Below are positions 41,680 through 50,760 of a DNA stretch of 64,000 nt, piece by piece. The translations under genes were made by a program, and so were the position numbers. This DNA is from Pedobacter sp. PAMC26386. GTDB lineage: Bacteria; Bacteroidota; Bacteroidia; Sphingobacteriales; Sphingobacteriaceae. How positions within the stretch are numbered: position 1 is the first letter of the stretch; the number at the start of each line of letters is the position of its first letter. The notes under the pieces were generated by a model. The model saw nothing but the letters and a program-made list of their open reading frames with translations, ran no database searches and was not told the DNA's origin. The stretch spans positions 3,683,067 to 3,747,066 of the forward strand of contig CP060294.1 of assembly GCA_014302835.1 (NCBI GenBank), written 5' to 3'.

Positions 41680-42465
41680 CTATTTAATCAATGCAGGCAG
41701 TTCATCATTTTTGCCCCCTTTTATAAATTCGTTATAGCTCTTCTTGATATAAACAATCATTTCATAATCAGACATCTCCTTTAGCCGGCTTGCAGCTGGC
41801 CTGTACTTCTCCATAAAACGCTGAAGTAAGTCCCCTTTCAAAGAAGTAACACGTGACACTTTTGACTTGGAGAATACACCATTTACATAATTATTATCCT
41901 CGCTCACGATTAATGCTTTTTGCAGCTTAGACATCGGGGCATTATTCTTACCCAGTACATCAGCAAGCTCTAGTAAATTAATACCTGCTATAGCAGCCGT
42001 ACTATTGGTATTCACATTACGATCTGGAAAACGGGGCGACCTGACATAAGCAGATTTTGAAATCAAAATATTAGTAAGTTTTGGGCTCTTATAAGCAAAC
42101 ACCGACGCAAAATCCTGTCTATTCCTCAATGAATCGAACTTAAACCGGTTATCTGCCTGAATATGTACTTCCTGCAAAATAAAAGGCACTGGTTCAAGCA
42201 CAACCACAACAGAAGCTTTATCAGTCTTAAGTGTAAAATAATAGGTTACATAATTAGCGCGGCTAACCTTTATAGTAGCACCCGTATTAATATCCGACAG
42301 CATAAACGCACCTTTAGGATTACTAAAAACGATCCCATAGTTTGTGCTTATAGTCGCATTTTCAATCGGCAACCTGGTTTCCTTATCAATAACTGTCCCT
42401 GTTATCCGCTGCGCAAAAAGCTGGCAGGAAGAAAAAACAAACACCAATGTCCATATTAATTTCAT
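41680..42465 (-). CDS. Secreted carboxypeptidase-regulatory-like domain protein
   Basis: 261 aa exported protein of unknown role. Signal peptide: MKLIWTLVFVFSSCQLFA, cut before QRITG. A CarboxypepD_reg-like domain follows (about 20-105, ITGTVIDKETRLPIENATIS through LQEVHIQAD), then a helical region without a barrel. Same two-part design as the 16323-17552 protein but shorter. Three copies of a 22-base repeat lie about 150-210 bases upstream of the start, which might control it. Confidence 0.77.
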   Translation of the reverse strand: MKLIWTLVFVFSSCQLFAQRITGTVIDKETRLPIENATISTNYGIVFSNPKGAFMLSDINTGATIKVSRANYVTYYFTLKTDKASVVVVLEPVPFILQEVHIQADNRFKFDSLRNRQDFASVFAYKSPKLTNILISKSAYVRSPRFPDRNVNTNSTAAIAGINLLELADVLGKNNAPMSKLQKALIVSEDNNYVNGVFSKSKVSRVTSLKGDLLQRFMEKYRPAASRLKEMSDYEMIVYIKKSYNEFIKGGKNDELPALIK

Positions 42466-42616
42466 ACCTACTAATTTAAATATTCTCGACTACAATACCA
42501 CTACATAATCTCTTTAACATTAAAATTTAACATTTCAACTTCATTCGTATCAAAATAAAGCTCAGACAATAATATCCTCCCAACAAATTAGCTCATCTTC
42601 TAATCCCCTTTATCGC

Positions 42617-42673
42617 CCCTTTCAATCCTATTTATTCTACCTTTCAATCCTGCTTATTTCACCTTTCAATCCT
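42617..42673. repeat. Three direct repeats with 22-base period
   Basis: CCTTTCAATCCT recurs at 42618-42629, 42640-42651 and 42662-42673, with an exact 22-base spacing and similar AT-rich linkers. 22 bases is about two helical turns. They lie within the 403-base gap 42466-42868, upstream of the minus-strand gene ending that starts at 42465. Could be an array of regulator sites. Too short for CRISPR. Confidence 0.65.
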
Positions 42674-42758
42674 CCACAAAAATCATGCTTCCAGATATTC
42701 CTGCTTTATTTTTCTAAATAAGAACAGCCATCCTGTAAGTCCAGTATACCCAGTTGAA

Positions 42759-42850
42759 AAATAAAAAAACGCCCTGCTATTTTCTGAACATATTTCTTCG
42801 CTTTTCGCGGAGAACTCCAGTTCAGAAAATAGCAGGGCGTTTTTTTATTT
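42759..42850 (-). terminator. Very long perfect hairpin terminator
   Basis: Perfect 31-base arms (42759-42789 and 42820-42850) around a 30-base loop that itself forms an 8-pair hairpin. The arms contain CGCCCTGCTATTTTCTGAAC and end in A7/T7 tracts, so it can end transcription in both directions. It lies 18 bases after the stop of the minus-strand permease. Such stem length goes well beyond what an intrinsic terminator needs. Confidence 0.85.
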
Positions 42851-42868
42851 CCCAATGGATACCCCCCT

Positions 42869-44293
42869 TTACACAGCGGGAGTCTCTTTTGGTTTAGAAA
42901 AATAATAAACAGGGATACCTGCGATCATGATCAACACTCCCCACCCACACGTACTAAACTTAGTAATCAGTAAAGCCACACAAATAGCCGCAGCAACCAC
43001 CATATATAACGCTGGCAGCACAGGATAACCAAAAGCCTTATACGGGCGCACATTATCCGGTTGTTTTCTTCTCAAGATAAAGATCCCGTAAATAGTCAGA
43101 ATATAAAAGATCATGACAATAATCACCACATAATCCAGCAAATCACCATATTTCCCCGTTAAACAAAGAACCGAGGCCCAGATACACTGGAACCATAGAG
43201 CCCATCCGGGAACACTTGACTTATTCAATTCAGCTGCTTTCTTAAAAAACAACCCATCTTTTGCCATTGTATAATAAACCCTTGCCCCCGCCATAATCAA
43301 CCCATTATTACATGCAAACGTTGAAATCATGATCATCACTGCAATCGTTATTGTACCTACATCACCAAAGATATACTGCGCAGCTGCCACAGCAACACGG
43401 TCAGATTTAGCAAAAGCAATTTCATTTAAAGGCATCACAGAGATATACATCAGATTCGCCGAAATATAAATCACACTCACAATAAAAGTTCCGAAAAACA
43501 AACTCAGCCCAACATTACGTTCAGGCCTTTTGATTTCGCCGGCAATAAAGGTTACCCCAACCCAGGCATCGCTCGAAAAAAGAGAACCCACCATCGCAGC
43601 AGCAATCCCGGAAAGCAATGCAGTGCCGCCAATAGAAACCCACGAACCATTTTGTGCATCAAACGCTCTCGTATTCCATGCATCAGCCCAGTTTGCATTC
43701 CATACCTCTGTATTTGCCGCGATTAAAAATCCACCTGCAACTAAACCCAATAAAGAAAAGATCTTAATGATCGTCAAAAAAGTCTGGAGCATTTTACTAT
43801 CCTTAACTCCCCTGCTATTGATATAAGTAAGTAGTATAATGGTCACAATCGAAACCAGCTGAGCTGCATTCAAATGAAAAGAACCTACACTATATAATAT
43901 ATTCCCATCACTTAAAGGTTCATAGAGATAAGCCGCAAATTTCGAAAAAGCAACTCCTACAGCAGCAATCGTTCCCGTCTGTATCACCGCAAAAAAACTC
44001 CATCCATACAAAAATGCAATCAGCTTATTATAGGCTTCTTTAAGATAAACATATTGCCCACCTGCTTTTGGGAACATCGCGCTAAGTTCCCCATAACTTA
44101 CTGCTGCAACTACTGTCACTAAACCCGTCAATACCCAGATGAGAATGAGCCAGCCAGCTGACCCAACCTGTCTTGCTATATCAGCACTTACAATAAATAT
44201 ACCCGAGCCGATCATAGAGCCTACAACAAGCATAGTCCCATCTAAAAGACCGAGCTCTCTTTTAAAAGAGCTATCCTGAATTTCTTTGTTCAT
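42869..44293 (-). CDS. APC-family amino acid permease
   Basis: 474 aa inner membrane permease with about 12 transmembrane helices (PF13520). The first helix holds the substrate motif GSMIGSGIF, with the unwound segment typical of LAT-like APC transporters, and helix 3 has PKAGGQYVYLKEAY. The amino acid carried cannot be told. The leader just before the ATG is a repeat of CCAA (ACCAACCAACCAA on the minus strand, 44301-44314). The long hairpin follows the stop. Not closely similar to the two permeases at 46901-50028. Confidence 0.88.
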   Translation of the reverse strand: MNKEIQDSSFKRELGLLDGTMLVVGSMIGSGIFIVSADIARQVGSAGWLILIWVLTGLVTVVAAVSYGELSAMFPKAGGQYVYLKEAYNKLIAFLYGWSFFAVIQTGTIAAVGVAFSKFAAYLYEPLSDGNILYSVGSFHLNAAQLVSIVTIILLTYINSRGVKDSKMLQTFLTIIKIFSLLGLVAGGFLIAANTEVWNANWADAWNTRAFDAQNGSWVSIGGTALLSGIAAAMVGSLFSSDAWVGVTFIAGEIKRPERNVGLSLFFGTFIVSVIYISANLMYISVMPLNEIAFAKSDRVAVAAAQYIFGDVGTITIAVMIMISTFACNNGLIMAGARVYYTMAKDGLFFKKAAELNKSSVPGWALWFQCIWASVLCLTGKYGDLLDYVVIIVMIFYILTIYGIFILRRKQPDNVRPYKAFGYPVLPALYMVVAAAICVALLITKFSTCGWGVLIMIAGIPVYYFSKPKETPAV

Positions 44294-44514
44294 TTTTATT
44301 TGGTTGGTTGGTTGATTTTATAATCCTTGGAGGATGGTTTGTAATCGCTAATATATTTAAATTATCAAAATAAAAGCATCCTAAAATACTAAACACAACC
44401 AAGAGTGTAAATCTTTCAACCAGAGACGATTAATTTGGCAATGTCAGAAACTCTCTTTAATTTGTATAACGGCCAGACACGCCCTCTACCTAAGAAACCA
44501 AATTTAAACAACAT

Positions 44515-46767
44515 ATGATTTTTTTACAGCAAAATTTAATCTACTTCATCCCCTTTTTTGGCCTCATTGGGATACTAGTCATGGCCTTCCAGAGTGCCTG
44601 GGTTACCAGGCAGGAAGCAGGAGACAAAAACATGTCTGAACTCGCAGGTTATATAGCTGACGGAGCTATGGCCTTTTTAAAAGCAGAATGGAAAGTACTG
44701 AGTTATTTCGTCATCATTGCTGGTATCTTGCTAGCCTGGTCAGGAACCCTCACAGGGACCGCTGCAAGCCCAATTCATTCCAGTCCGATAATCGCAGTAG
44801 CTTTTTTAATAGGCGCTGTATTTTCAGCCTTCGCAGGCTATTTAGGAATGCGCATCGCAACAAAGGCTAATGTCAGAACCACACAGGCAGCCAGAACAAG
44901 TTTAGCGCAAGCATTAAAAGTATCTTTCAGAGGAGGAACCGTAATGGGATTTGGTGTTGCTGGTTTAGCAATTCTGGGTTTAGGAACGTTATTTATTATT
45001 CTCTATCATACCTTCGTCCATCCCGGAGCCCCAGAATCTTCAGCAGAATTAAAAAAGACGATCGAAGTCTTAGCAGGCTTCTCTTTGGGTGCAGAAAGCA
45101 TTGCCCTTTTTGCGAGGGTTGGCGGAGGCATTTACACTAAAGCTGCAGATGTTGGCGCCGATCTTGTCGGAAAAGTAGAAGCAGGAATTCCTGAAGACGA
45201 CGTACGTAACCCAGCAACAATTGCTGACAACGTGGGTGACAATGTAGGAGATGTTGCAGGAATGGGCGCCGATTTATTCGGATCTTATGTTGCAACAATT
45301 CTGGCTACCATGGTACTCGGACAGGAAATTATTTCCAAGGACTTATTTGGAGGTATGGCTCCGGTATTGTTACCCATGCTGATTGCAGGATTAGGACTAA
45401 TCTTTTCTATCGTCGCCTCTCTGTTTGTTAAAATCAATAAAGAAACTGACAGTGTACAAAGTGCATTAAATATAGGTAACTGGCTTTCCATTATTCTGAC
45501 CGCTATTGCTTCTTATTTTGCCGTTCGCTGGCTATTACCTCCGCTTATGTCTATCCGCGGATTTGAGTTTACTCCTATGGCCGTTTACTATGCGATATTA
45601 ATCGGACTGCTAGTGGGTACATTAATGAGTTTGATTACAGAATATTACACCGCAATGGGCAACCGACCTGTAAATTCAATTATTCAGCAATCTTCAACTG
45701 GGCATGCAACAAATATTATAGGCGGCCTTTCTGTAGGAATGGAATCGACAGTATTACCAATTCTGGTTCTTGCAGCCGGGATATACAGTTCTTATTACTT
45801 CGCTGGTTTCTATGGCGTGGCTATTGCCGCAGCCGGGATGATGGCTACTACAGCAATGCAGCTGGCCATTGATGCTTTTGGACCAATCGCAGATAACGCA
45901 GGTGGAATTGCAGAAATGAGTGGATTACCAAAAGAAGTTAGAGAAAGAACAGATATGCTGGATGCCGTAGGTAATACAACTGCTGCCACAGGAAAAGGCT
46001 TTGCTATTGCCTCTGCTGCGTTAACATCCCTCGCTTTATTTGCTGCATTCGCAGGAATTTCGGGCATTACTTCTATCGATATCTATAAAGCGAACGTACT
46101 CGCAGGACTATTTGTAGGTGGCATGATTCCTTTCATTTTCTCTTCTCTATGTATTGCAGCAGTAGGTCGTGCGGCGATGGCCATGGTACAGGAAGTAAGG
46201 AGACAGTTTAAAGAAATTCCAGGAATCATGGAATATAAAGCGAAACCGGAATATGAAAAATGTGTTGCCATTTCGACCGAAGCCTCTATTCGGGAGATGA
46301 TGCTTCCAGGAGCCATTGCTTTAATCGTTCCTCTAATAGTTGGTTTTACTTTTGGCCCCGAAGTATTGGGAGGGCTACTTGCCGGCGTAACCGTTTCGGG
46401 TGTTTTGATGGGAATATTCCAGTCAAACGCAGGCGGAGCATGGGACAATGCAAAAAAGTCCTTTGAAAAAGGAGTAATGATAGCTGGTAAAATGGAGTAT
46501 AAAGGATCAGAACCGCATAAAGCCTCAGTAACAGGTGATACCGTTGGAGATCCGTTCAAAGATACTTCAGGTCCGTCTATGAACATCCTGATCAAGCTCA
46601 TGTCTATTGTTTCACTGATTATCGCCCCTCATATTGCTATCGGAACCAGTACCACTGCCACAACAGAGATCAGAAAAGAAATACAGATCAGTAAATCGAC
46701 CGATTCCAAAGGAAAAATCAAGATAGATACCGTTAAAAATGTAACAGACACCTTAGTTACGCACTAA
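44515..46767 (+). CDS. hppA: Membrane-bound ion-translocating pyrophosphatase
   Basis: 750 aa, about 16 transmembrane helices. It couples hydrolysis of pyrophosphate to pumping of H+ or Na+. The catalytic signature is exact: DVGADLVGKVEAGIPEDD followed by NPATIADNVGDNVGDVAGM. In the K+-dependence segment GNTTAATGKG the key position is Ala, which marks the K+-dependent class (Lys there makes the enzyme K+-independent). Several Bacteroidota enzymes pump Na+ or both ions, so I keep the ion open. The C-terminal tail of about 30 polar residues is unusual. A strong terminator follows. Confidence 0.95.
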   Translation: MIFLQQNLIYFIPFFGLIGILVMAFQSAWVTRQEAGDKNMSELAGYIADGAMAFLKAEWKVLSYFVIIAGILLAWSGTLTGTAASPIHSSPIIAVAFLIGAVFSAFAGYLGMRIATKANVRTTQAARTSLAQALKVSFRGGTVMGFGVAGLAILGLGTLFIILYHTFVHPGAPESSAELKKTIEVLAGFSLGAESIALFARVGGGIYTKAADVGADLVGKVEAGIPEDDVRNPATIADNVGDNVGDVAGMGADLFGSYVATILATMVLGQEIISKDLFGGMAPVLLPMLIAGLGLIFSIVASLFVKINKETDSVQSALNIGNWLSIILTAIASYFAVRWLLPPLMSIRGFEFTPMAVYYAILIGLLVGTLMSLITEYYTAMGNRPVNSIIQQSSTGHATNIIGGLSVGMESTVLPILVLAAGIYSSYYFAGFYGVAIAAAGMMATTAMQLAIDAFGPIADNAGGIAEMSGLPKEVRERTDMLDAVGNTTAATGKGFAIASAALTSLALFAAFAGISGITSIDIYKANVLAGLFVGGMIPFIFSSLCIAAVGRAAMAMVQEVRRQFKEIPGIMEYKAKPEYEKCVAISTEASIREMMLPGAIALIVPLIVGFTFGPEVLGGLLAGVTVSGVLMGIFQSNAGGAWDNAKKSFEKGVMIAGKMEYKGSEPHKASVTGDTVGDPFKDTSGPSMNILIKLMSIVSLIIAPHIAIGTSTTATTEIRKEIQISKSTDSKGKIKIDTVKNVTDTLVTH

Positions 46768-46788
46768 TCAAGCCATATATTGTTCTGA

Positions 46789-46825
46789 ATAAAAGGGATT
46801 TCCAACTAAAATCCCTTTTATTTTT
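46789..46825 (+). terminator. Terminator after hppA (copy 1)
   Basis: Perfect 13-base arms ATAAAAGGGATTT (46789-46801) and AAATCCCTTTTAT (46809-46821), then TTTT. It belongs to the duplicated unit. Confidence 0.88.
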
Positions 46826-46900
46826 AAATATATTTTAATTAGGTTTGATTTGAACTAACCTTATCCTAAAAACAAAACAACTTAACCATCAAATTAACTT

Positions 46901-48373
46901 ATGTTATTTAAAAAATCTATCCCACAACTATTAGCCGAGGCAAATGAGAGTGGCGAGGGTACACTAAAACGAACCCTAACCAGTTTCAATCTTGTAGCCT
47001 TAGGCGTTGGTGCTATTATTGGTGCAGGATTATTTTCCCTTACAGGTATTGCAGCGGCTGATAATGCCGGTCCTGCAGTAATACTTTCCTTTATCATCGC
47101 TGCGGTTGGTTGTGGTTTTGCAGGTCTTTGCTATGCAGAGTTTGCCTCTATGATTCCCGTTGCCGGCAGTGCCTACACTTACTCTTATGCTACTATGGGA
47201 GAGTTTATGGCCTGGATTATCGGATGGGATTTGGTACTTGAATATGCACTGGGTTCAGCTACAGTAGCTTCAAGCTGGTCACAGTATTTCTCACAATTCC
47301 TGCTAGAGTTTAACATTCATTTCCCCACGGGCCTGTTGCACGGTCCATTTGAAGGTGGGATAGTCAATCTACCAGCCATTGTTATAGTTTGCCTGCTGTC
47401 TCTGTTACTGATGAAAGGCACCAAAGATTCATCGAGTGTCAATAACGTATTAGTTATTGTGAAGGTCTCTGTTGTATTGATTTTCATTGCTTTAGGATGG
47501 AGTTTCATCAATCCTGTTAATCATCATCCATTCATCCCGGTTAACTTAGGTGAAGAATCTGTGAAAGCAGGTACCAAAGGTTTCTTTGAATTCTTTGCTA
47601 GTGATGATTTCGGACACTATGGTATTAGTGGTATTCTGCGTGGTGCAGGTGTTGTTTTCTTTGCATTTATCGGTTTTGATGCCGTAAGTACAGCTGCTCA
47701 GGAAGCTAAAAATCCACAAAAAGGAATGCCTATCGGTATTATCGGTTCATTGGTAGTATGTACCATATTGTATGTATTGTTCTCTTATGTAATGACAGGA
47801 CTGGAAAACTACACCAAATTTGCTGGTGACGCGAAACCGGTTGCCACTGCCTTTGCACAAACAGGATATACCTTCTTAAACCGCTTTTTAATGATCGCCA
47901 TTCTTGCTGGTTATACTTCAGTGATTCTGGTCTTATTATTAGGGCAAAGCCGTGTATTCTATAGTATGAGTAAGGATGGATTATTGCCTAAAGTATTTTC
48001 AGAGCTGCATCCTAAAAACCAGACTCCATGGAAAACCAACCTTGCATTTATGGTTTTCGTAAGTCTTTTTGCTGGATTTGTACCTGTATCAGACTTAGGC
48101 CATATGGTAAGTATCGGTACTTTATTTGCTTTCTCACTGGTTTGTATCGGAGTACTGATCTTAAGAAAAACAGATCCGGATCTGGAAAGACCTTTCCGTA
48201 CTCCATGGGTTCCATTAGTCCCAATATTGGGTATTATTGTTTGTGTGCTGATGATGGCTTCTTTACCAATTGTAAGCTGGGAGCGTTTAGCGATCTGGAT
48301 GGCATTGGGTATAATCATCTACTATGCTTACAGTAAGAAACATAGTAAGATTAGAAATCAGCATAAAGCATAG
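46901..48373 (+). CDS. APC-family amino acid permease, copy 1
   Basis: 490 aa inner membrane permease of the cationic amino acid transporter type (CAT/YfnA-like), with 12 or more helices. The first helix carries GVGAIIGAGLF, the substrate-binding motif of the family. Helix 3 has PVAGSAYTYSYATMGEF and helix 6 GVVFFAFIGFDAVSTAAQEAKNPQKG. The amino acid is unknown; close relatives take basic or small neutral ones. Nearly identical to the next gene, and both share the same leader and a hairpin before it. Both copies look functional: the helix motifs are intact in each. Confidence 0.9.
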   Translation: MLFKKSIPQLLAEANESGEGTLKRTLTSFNLVALGVGAIIGAGLFSLTGIAAADNAGPAVILSFIIAAVGCGFAGLCYAEFASMIPVAGSAYTYSYATMGEFMAWIIGWDLVLEYALGSATVASSWSQYFSQFLLEFNIHFPTGLLHGPFEGGIVNLPAIVIVCLLSLLLMKGTKDSSSVNNVLVIVKVSVVLIFIALGWSFINPVNHHPFIPVNLGEESVKAGTKGFFEFFASDDFGHYGISGILRGAGVVFFAFIGFDAVSTAAQEAKNPQKGMPIGIIGSLVVCTILYVLFSYVMTGLENYTKFAGDAKPVATAFAQTGYTFLNRFLMIAILAGYTSVILVLLLGQSRVFYSMSKDGLLPKVFSELHPKNQTPWKTNLAFMVFVSLFAGFVPVSDLGHMVSIGTLFAFSLVCIGVLILRKTDPDLERPFRTPWVPLVPILGIIVCVLMMASLPIVSWERLAIWMALGIIIYYAYSKKHSKIRNQHKA

Positions 48374-48431
48374 AAGTTATCTATGTGACAGACAAAAAGT
48401 TAATCTGTAATCACTCCATACATTATATTGA

Positions 48432-48468
48432 ATAAAAGGGATTTTCAACGAGAATCCCTTTTATTTTT
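48432..48468 (+). terminator. Terminator after permease copy 1 (copy 2 of the hppA terminator)
   Basis: 12-base arms ATAAAAGGGATT (48432-48443) and AATCCCTTTTAT (48453-48464), then TTTT. Same as the hppA terminator except for the loop and one closing pair. Confidence 0.87.
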
Positions 48469-48543
48469 AAATATATTTTAATTAGGTTTGAAATTGAATT
48501 AACCCTATCCCAAAACAGAACAACTTAACTATCAAATTAACTT

Positions 48544-50028
48544 ATGTTATTTAAAAAATCTATCCCACAACTATTAGCGGAGGCGAATGAGAGTGGCGAG
48601 GGCACATTAAAACGTTCCTTAACCAGTTTCAATCTTGTAGCCTTAGGCGTCGGTGCTATTATTGGTGCAGGATTATTTTCCCTTACAGGTATTGCAGCGG
48701 CTGATAATGCCGGTCCTGCAGTAATACTTTCCTTTATCATCGCTGCTGTTGGTTGTGGTTTCGCAGGTCTTTGCTACGCAGAATTTGCCTCTATGATTCC
48801 TGTTGCCGGCAGTGCCTACACTTACTCTTATGCTACTATGGGAGAGTTTATGGCCTGGATTATCGGATGGGATTTAGTACTCGAATATGCATTAAGTGCC
48901 GCTACGGTAGCTTCAAGCTGGTCACAGTATTTCTCACAATTCCTGTTAGAGTTCGGTATCCATTTCCCCCAGAGATTGCTACATGGTCCATTTGAAGGTG
49001 GAATAGTTAACATACCAGCAATTGTTATTGTTTGTCTGCTGTCTCTGTTACTAATGAAAGGCACTAAAGACTCCTCGGCTGTAAATAACGTGCTGGTTAT
49101 TGTAAAAGTTGCTGTTGTATTGATATTTATTGTTTTAGGCTGGAGCTTTATCAATCCTGCAAATCACCACCCATTCATTCCTGTTAACGGAGGTGAAGAA
49201 GCTGTAAAAGCAGGTACAAGAGGTTTCTTTGAATTCTTCTCCAGTGATGATTTCGGACATTTTGGTATCAGCGGTGTACTGCGTGGTGCAGGTGTTGTTT
49301 TCTTTGCATTTATCGGTTTTGATGCCGTAAGTACAGCTGCTCAGGAAGCTAAAAACCCACAAAAAGGAATGCCTATTGGTATCATCGGTTCATTAATCGT
49401 ATGTACCTTATTGTATGTATTGTTCTCTTATGTAATGACAGGACTGGAAAACTACACCAAATTTGCTGGTGATGCGAAACCGGTTGCTACTGCCTTCGCA
49501 CAAACAGGATACACTTTCTTAAACCGCTTTTTAATGATTGCCATTCTTGCTGGTTATACTTCAGTAATTCTGGTGATGTTATTAGGACAAAGCCGTGTAT
49601 TCTATAGTATGAGTAAAGATGGGTTATTACCTAAAATATTTTCAGATCTTCACCCAAAAAATCAAACTCCCTGGAAAACCAATCTTGTATTTATGATTTT
49701 CGTAAGTATTTTCACTGGGTTTGTACCCGTTTCAGATTTAGGTCATATGGTAAGTATCGGTACTTTATTTGCCTTCTCCCTGGTTTGTATTGGTGTCTTG
49801 ATTTTAAGAAAAACTAATCCGGAACTGGAAAGACCATTCCGTACCCCATGGGTTCCTTTAATCCCAATATTGGGCGTAGTTGTCTGCGTATTGATGATGG
49901 CTTCTTTACCAATTGTTAGCTGGGAGCGTTTAGCGATCTGGATGGCATTAGGTGTAATCATTTACTACGCTTACAGTAAAAAACATAGTAAAATCAGAAA
50001 TGAATATAATAACAGCTTATCAAAATAA
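48544..50028 (+). CDS. APC-family amino acid permease, copy 2
   Basis: 494 aa paralogue of the preceding gene with the same topology and the same GVGAIIGAGLF and FFAFIGFDAVSTAAQE motifs. Differences are mostly conservative and cluster in the loop after helix 4 (FNIHFPTGLL versus FGIHFPQRLL), around residues 205-245 and in the last ten residues, where this copy has the extra tail NNSLSK. They may have diverged in substrate range or only in expression. The copy ends before a 56-base palindrome and not the duplicated terminator, so this marks the outer edge of the duplication. Confidence 0.9.
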   Translation: MLFKKSIPQLLAEANESGEGTLKRSLTSFNLVALGVGAIIGAGLFSLTGIAAADNAGPAVILSFIIAAVGCGFAGLCYAEFASMIPVAGSAYTYSYATMGEFMAWIIGWDLVLEYALSAATVASSWSQYFSQFLLEFGIHFPQRLLHGPFEGGIVNIPAIVIVCLLSLLLMKGTKDSSAVNNVLVIVKVAVVLIFIVLGWSFINPANHHPFIPVNGGEEAVKAGTRGFFEFFSSDDFGHFGISGVLRGAGVVFFAFIGFDAVSTAAQEAKNPQKGMPIGIIGSLIVCTLLYVLFSYVMTGLENYTKFAGDAKPVATAFAQTGYTFLNRFLMIAILAGYTSVILVMLLGQSRVFYSMSKDGLLPKIFSDLHPKNQTPWKTNLVFMIFVSIFTGFVPVSDLGHMVSIGTLFAFSLVCIGVLILRKTNPELERPFRTPWVPLIPILGVVVCVLMMASLPIVSWERLAIWMALGVIIYYAYSKKHSKIRNEYNNSLSK

Positions 50029-50038
50029 GCCGTTCTAC

Positions 50039-50094
50039 AAAATGAATTAAATAAAAAAGCCACTTATAAGTGGCTTTTTTATTTAATTCATTTT
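50039..50094. terminator. 56-base perfect palindrome between permease and marC
   Basis: Two perfect 28-base arms (50039-50066 and 50067-50094) meet with no spacer. The centre is GCCACTTATAAGTGGC flanked by A6 and T6 tracts and then ATTTAATTCATT on the outside. It acts as a bidirectional terminator. The marC ATG lies only 21 bases after it, so marC would need its own promoter in that gap or rely on read-through. Confidence 0.85.
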
Positions 50095-50115
50095 ACATTT
50101 ACACAAAAATATACA

Positions 50116-50682
50116 ATGGAATTCAACCTAAGTCAAATACTCTCAACCTCAATGGTTTTGTTTGCAATCATTGATATATTAGGTGCTATCCCTGTAGTGA
50201 TTCAATTGCGTAGTAAAGCAGGTCATATCGAATCTGAAAAAGCAACAATTGTTGCCACCTGCCTGATGATTATTTTTCTTTTTGCCGGAGAAACTCTATT
50301 AAGAGTTATCGGACTGGATGTCGAGTCTTTTGCGATTGCCGGCTCCCTGGTTATTTTTTGTATTGCGATGGAAATGGTCCTTGGACTTACCCTGTTTCAT
50401 GAAGATGCACCGGAAACAGTTTCCATAGTCCCCCTTGCCTTCCCCCTGATTGCAGGAGCAGGAACCATGACGACCTTGCTTTCTCTTAAAACTGAATACG
50501 CTACACAGAATATAATTGTAGGTATTTTGATCAATATGATGTTCGTATATTTCGTTCTGAAGAACACGGAACGACTAGAAAAGCTTTTTGGCAAGTCAGG
50601 CTTAAATGTACTGAGGAAAGCATTTGGAGTAATTTTACTGGCCATTGCCATCAAACTATTCAGAAGTAATACAGGCTTATAA
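50116..50682 (+). CDS. MarC-family membrane protein
   Basis: 188 aa inner membrane protein of the MarC/YhgN family (PF01914) with six predicted helices. Features: FAIIDILGAIPVVIQL at the start, IVPLAFPLIAGAGTMTTLL in the middle (the conserved PLxxPGxGxxxxL-type loop) and VLRKAFGVILLAIAIKLF at the end. Despite the name it is not shown to confer drug resistance; the transported substrate is unknown. It is preceded by the 56-base palindrome. Confidence 0.88.
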   Translation: MEFNLSQILSTSMVLFAIIDILGAIPVVIQLRSKAGHIESEKATIVATCLMIIFLFAGETLLRVIGLDVESFAIAGSLVIFCIAMEMVLGLTLFHEDAPETVSIVPLAFPLIAGAGTMTTLLSLKTEYATQNIIVGILINMMFVYFVLKNTERLEKLFGKSGLNVLRKAFGVILLAIAIKLFRSNTGL

Positions 50683-50715
50683 TCCTGTATATCAACGGTC
50701 CGGACACAAAAAAAA

Positions 50716-50750
50716 GATCTATCTGAAAAGCAGTAATTCCCAGATAGATC
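50716..50750 (-). terminator. Terminator of the guaA operon
   Basis: GATCTATCTG (50716-50725) and CAGATAGATC (50741-50750), with a T8 run following on the minus strand. It ends the run of five minus-strand genes and lies between marC and the methyltransferase stop. Confidence 0.82.
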
Positions 50751-50760
50751 CTCTAAAATT

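Larger units (their letters stand above)
46786..50028 (+). repeat. Tandem duplication of 1,643 bases (terminator, leader, permease)
   Basis: The segment beginning TGAATAAAAGGGATT at 46786 recurs at 48429. The two start codons (46901 and 48544) are also exactly 1,643 bases apart, so the roughly 115 bases between hairpin and ATG have no net gain or loss. The second copy ends at 50028. Coding and non-coding parts are both clearly similar. Identity cannot be computed here, but the two proteins differ at about 40 positions of 490 by eye. Confidence 0.9.

Noticed and set aside
42617..42673. CRISPR-like array
   Set aside because: Only three 12-13 base units with about 9-base spacers and no cas genes.
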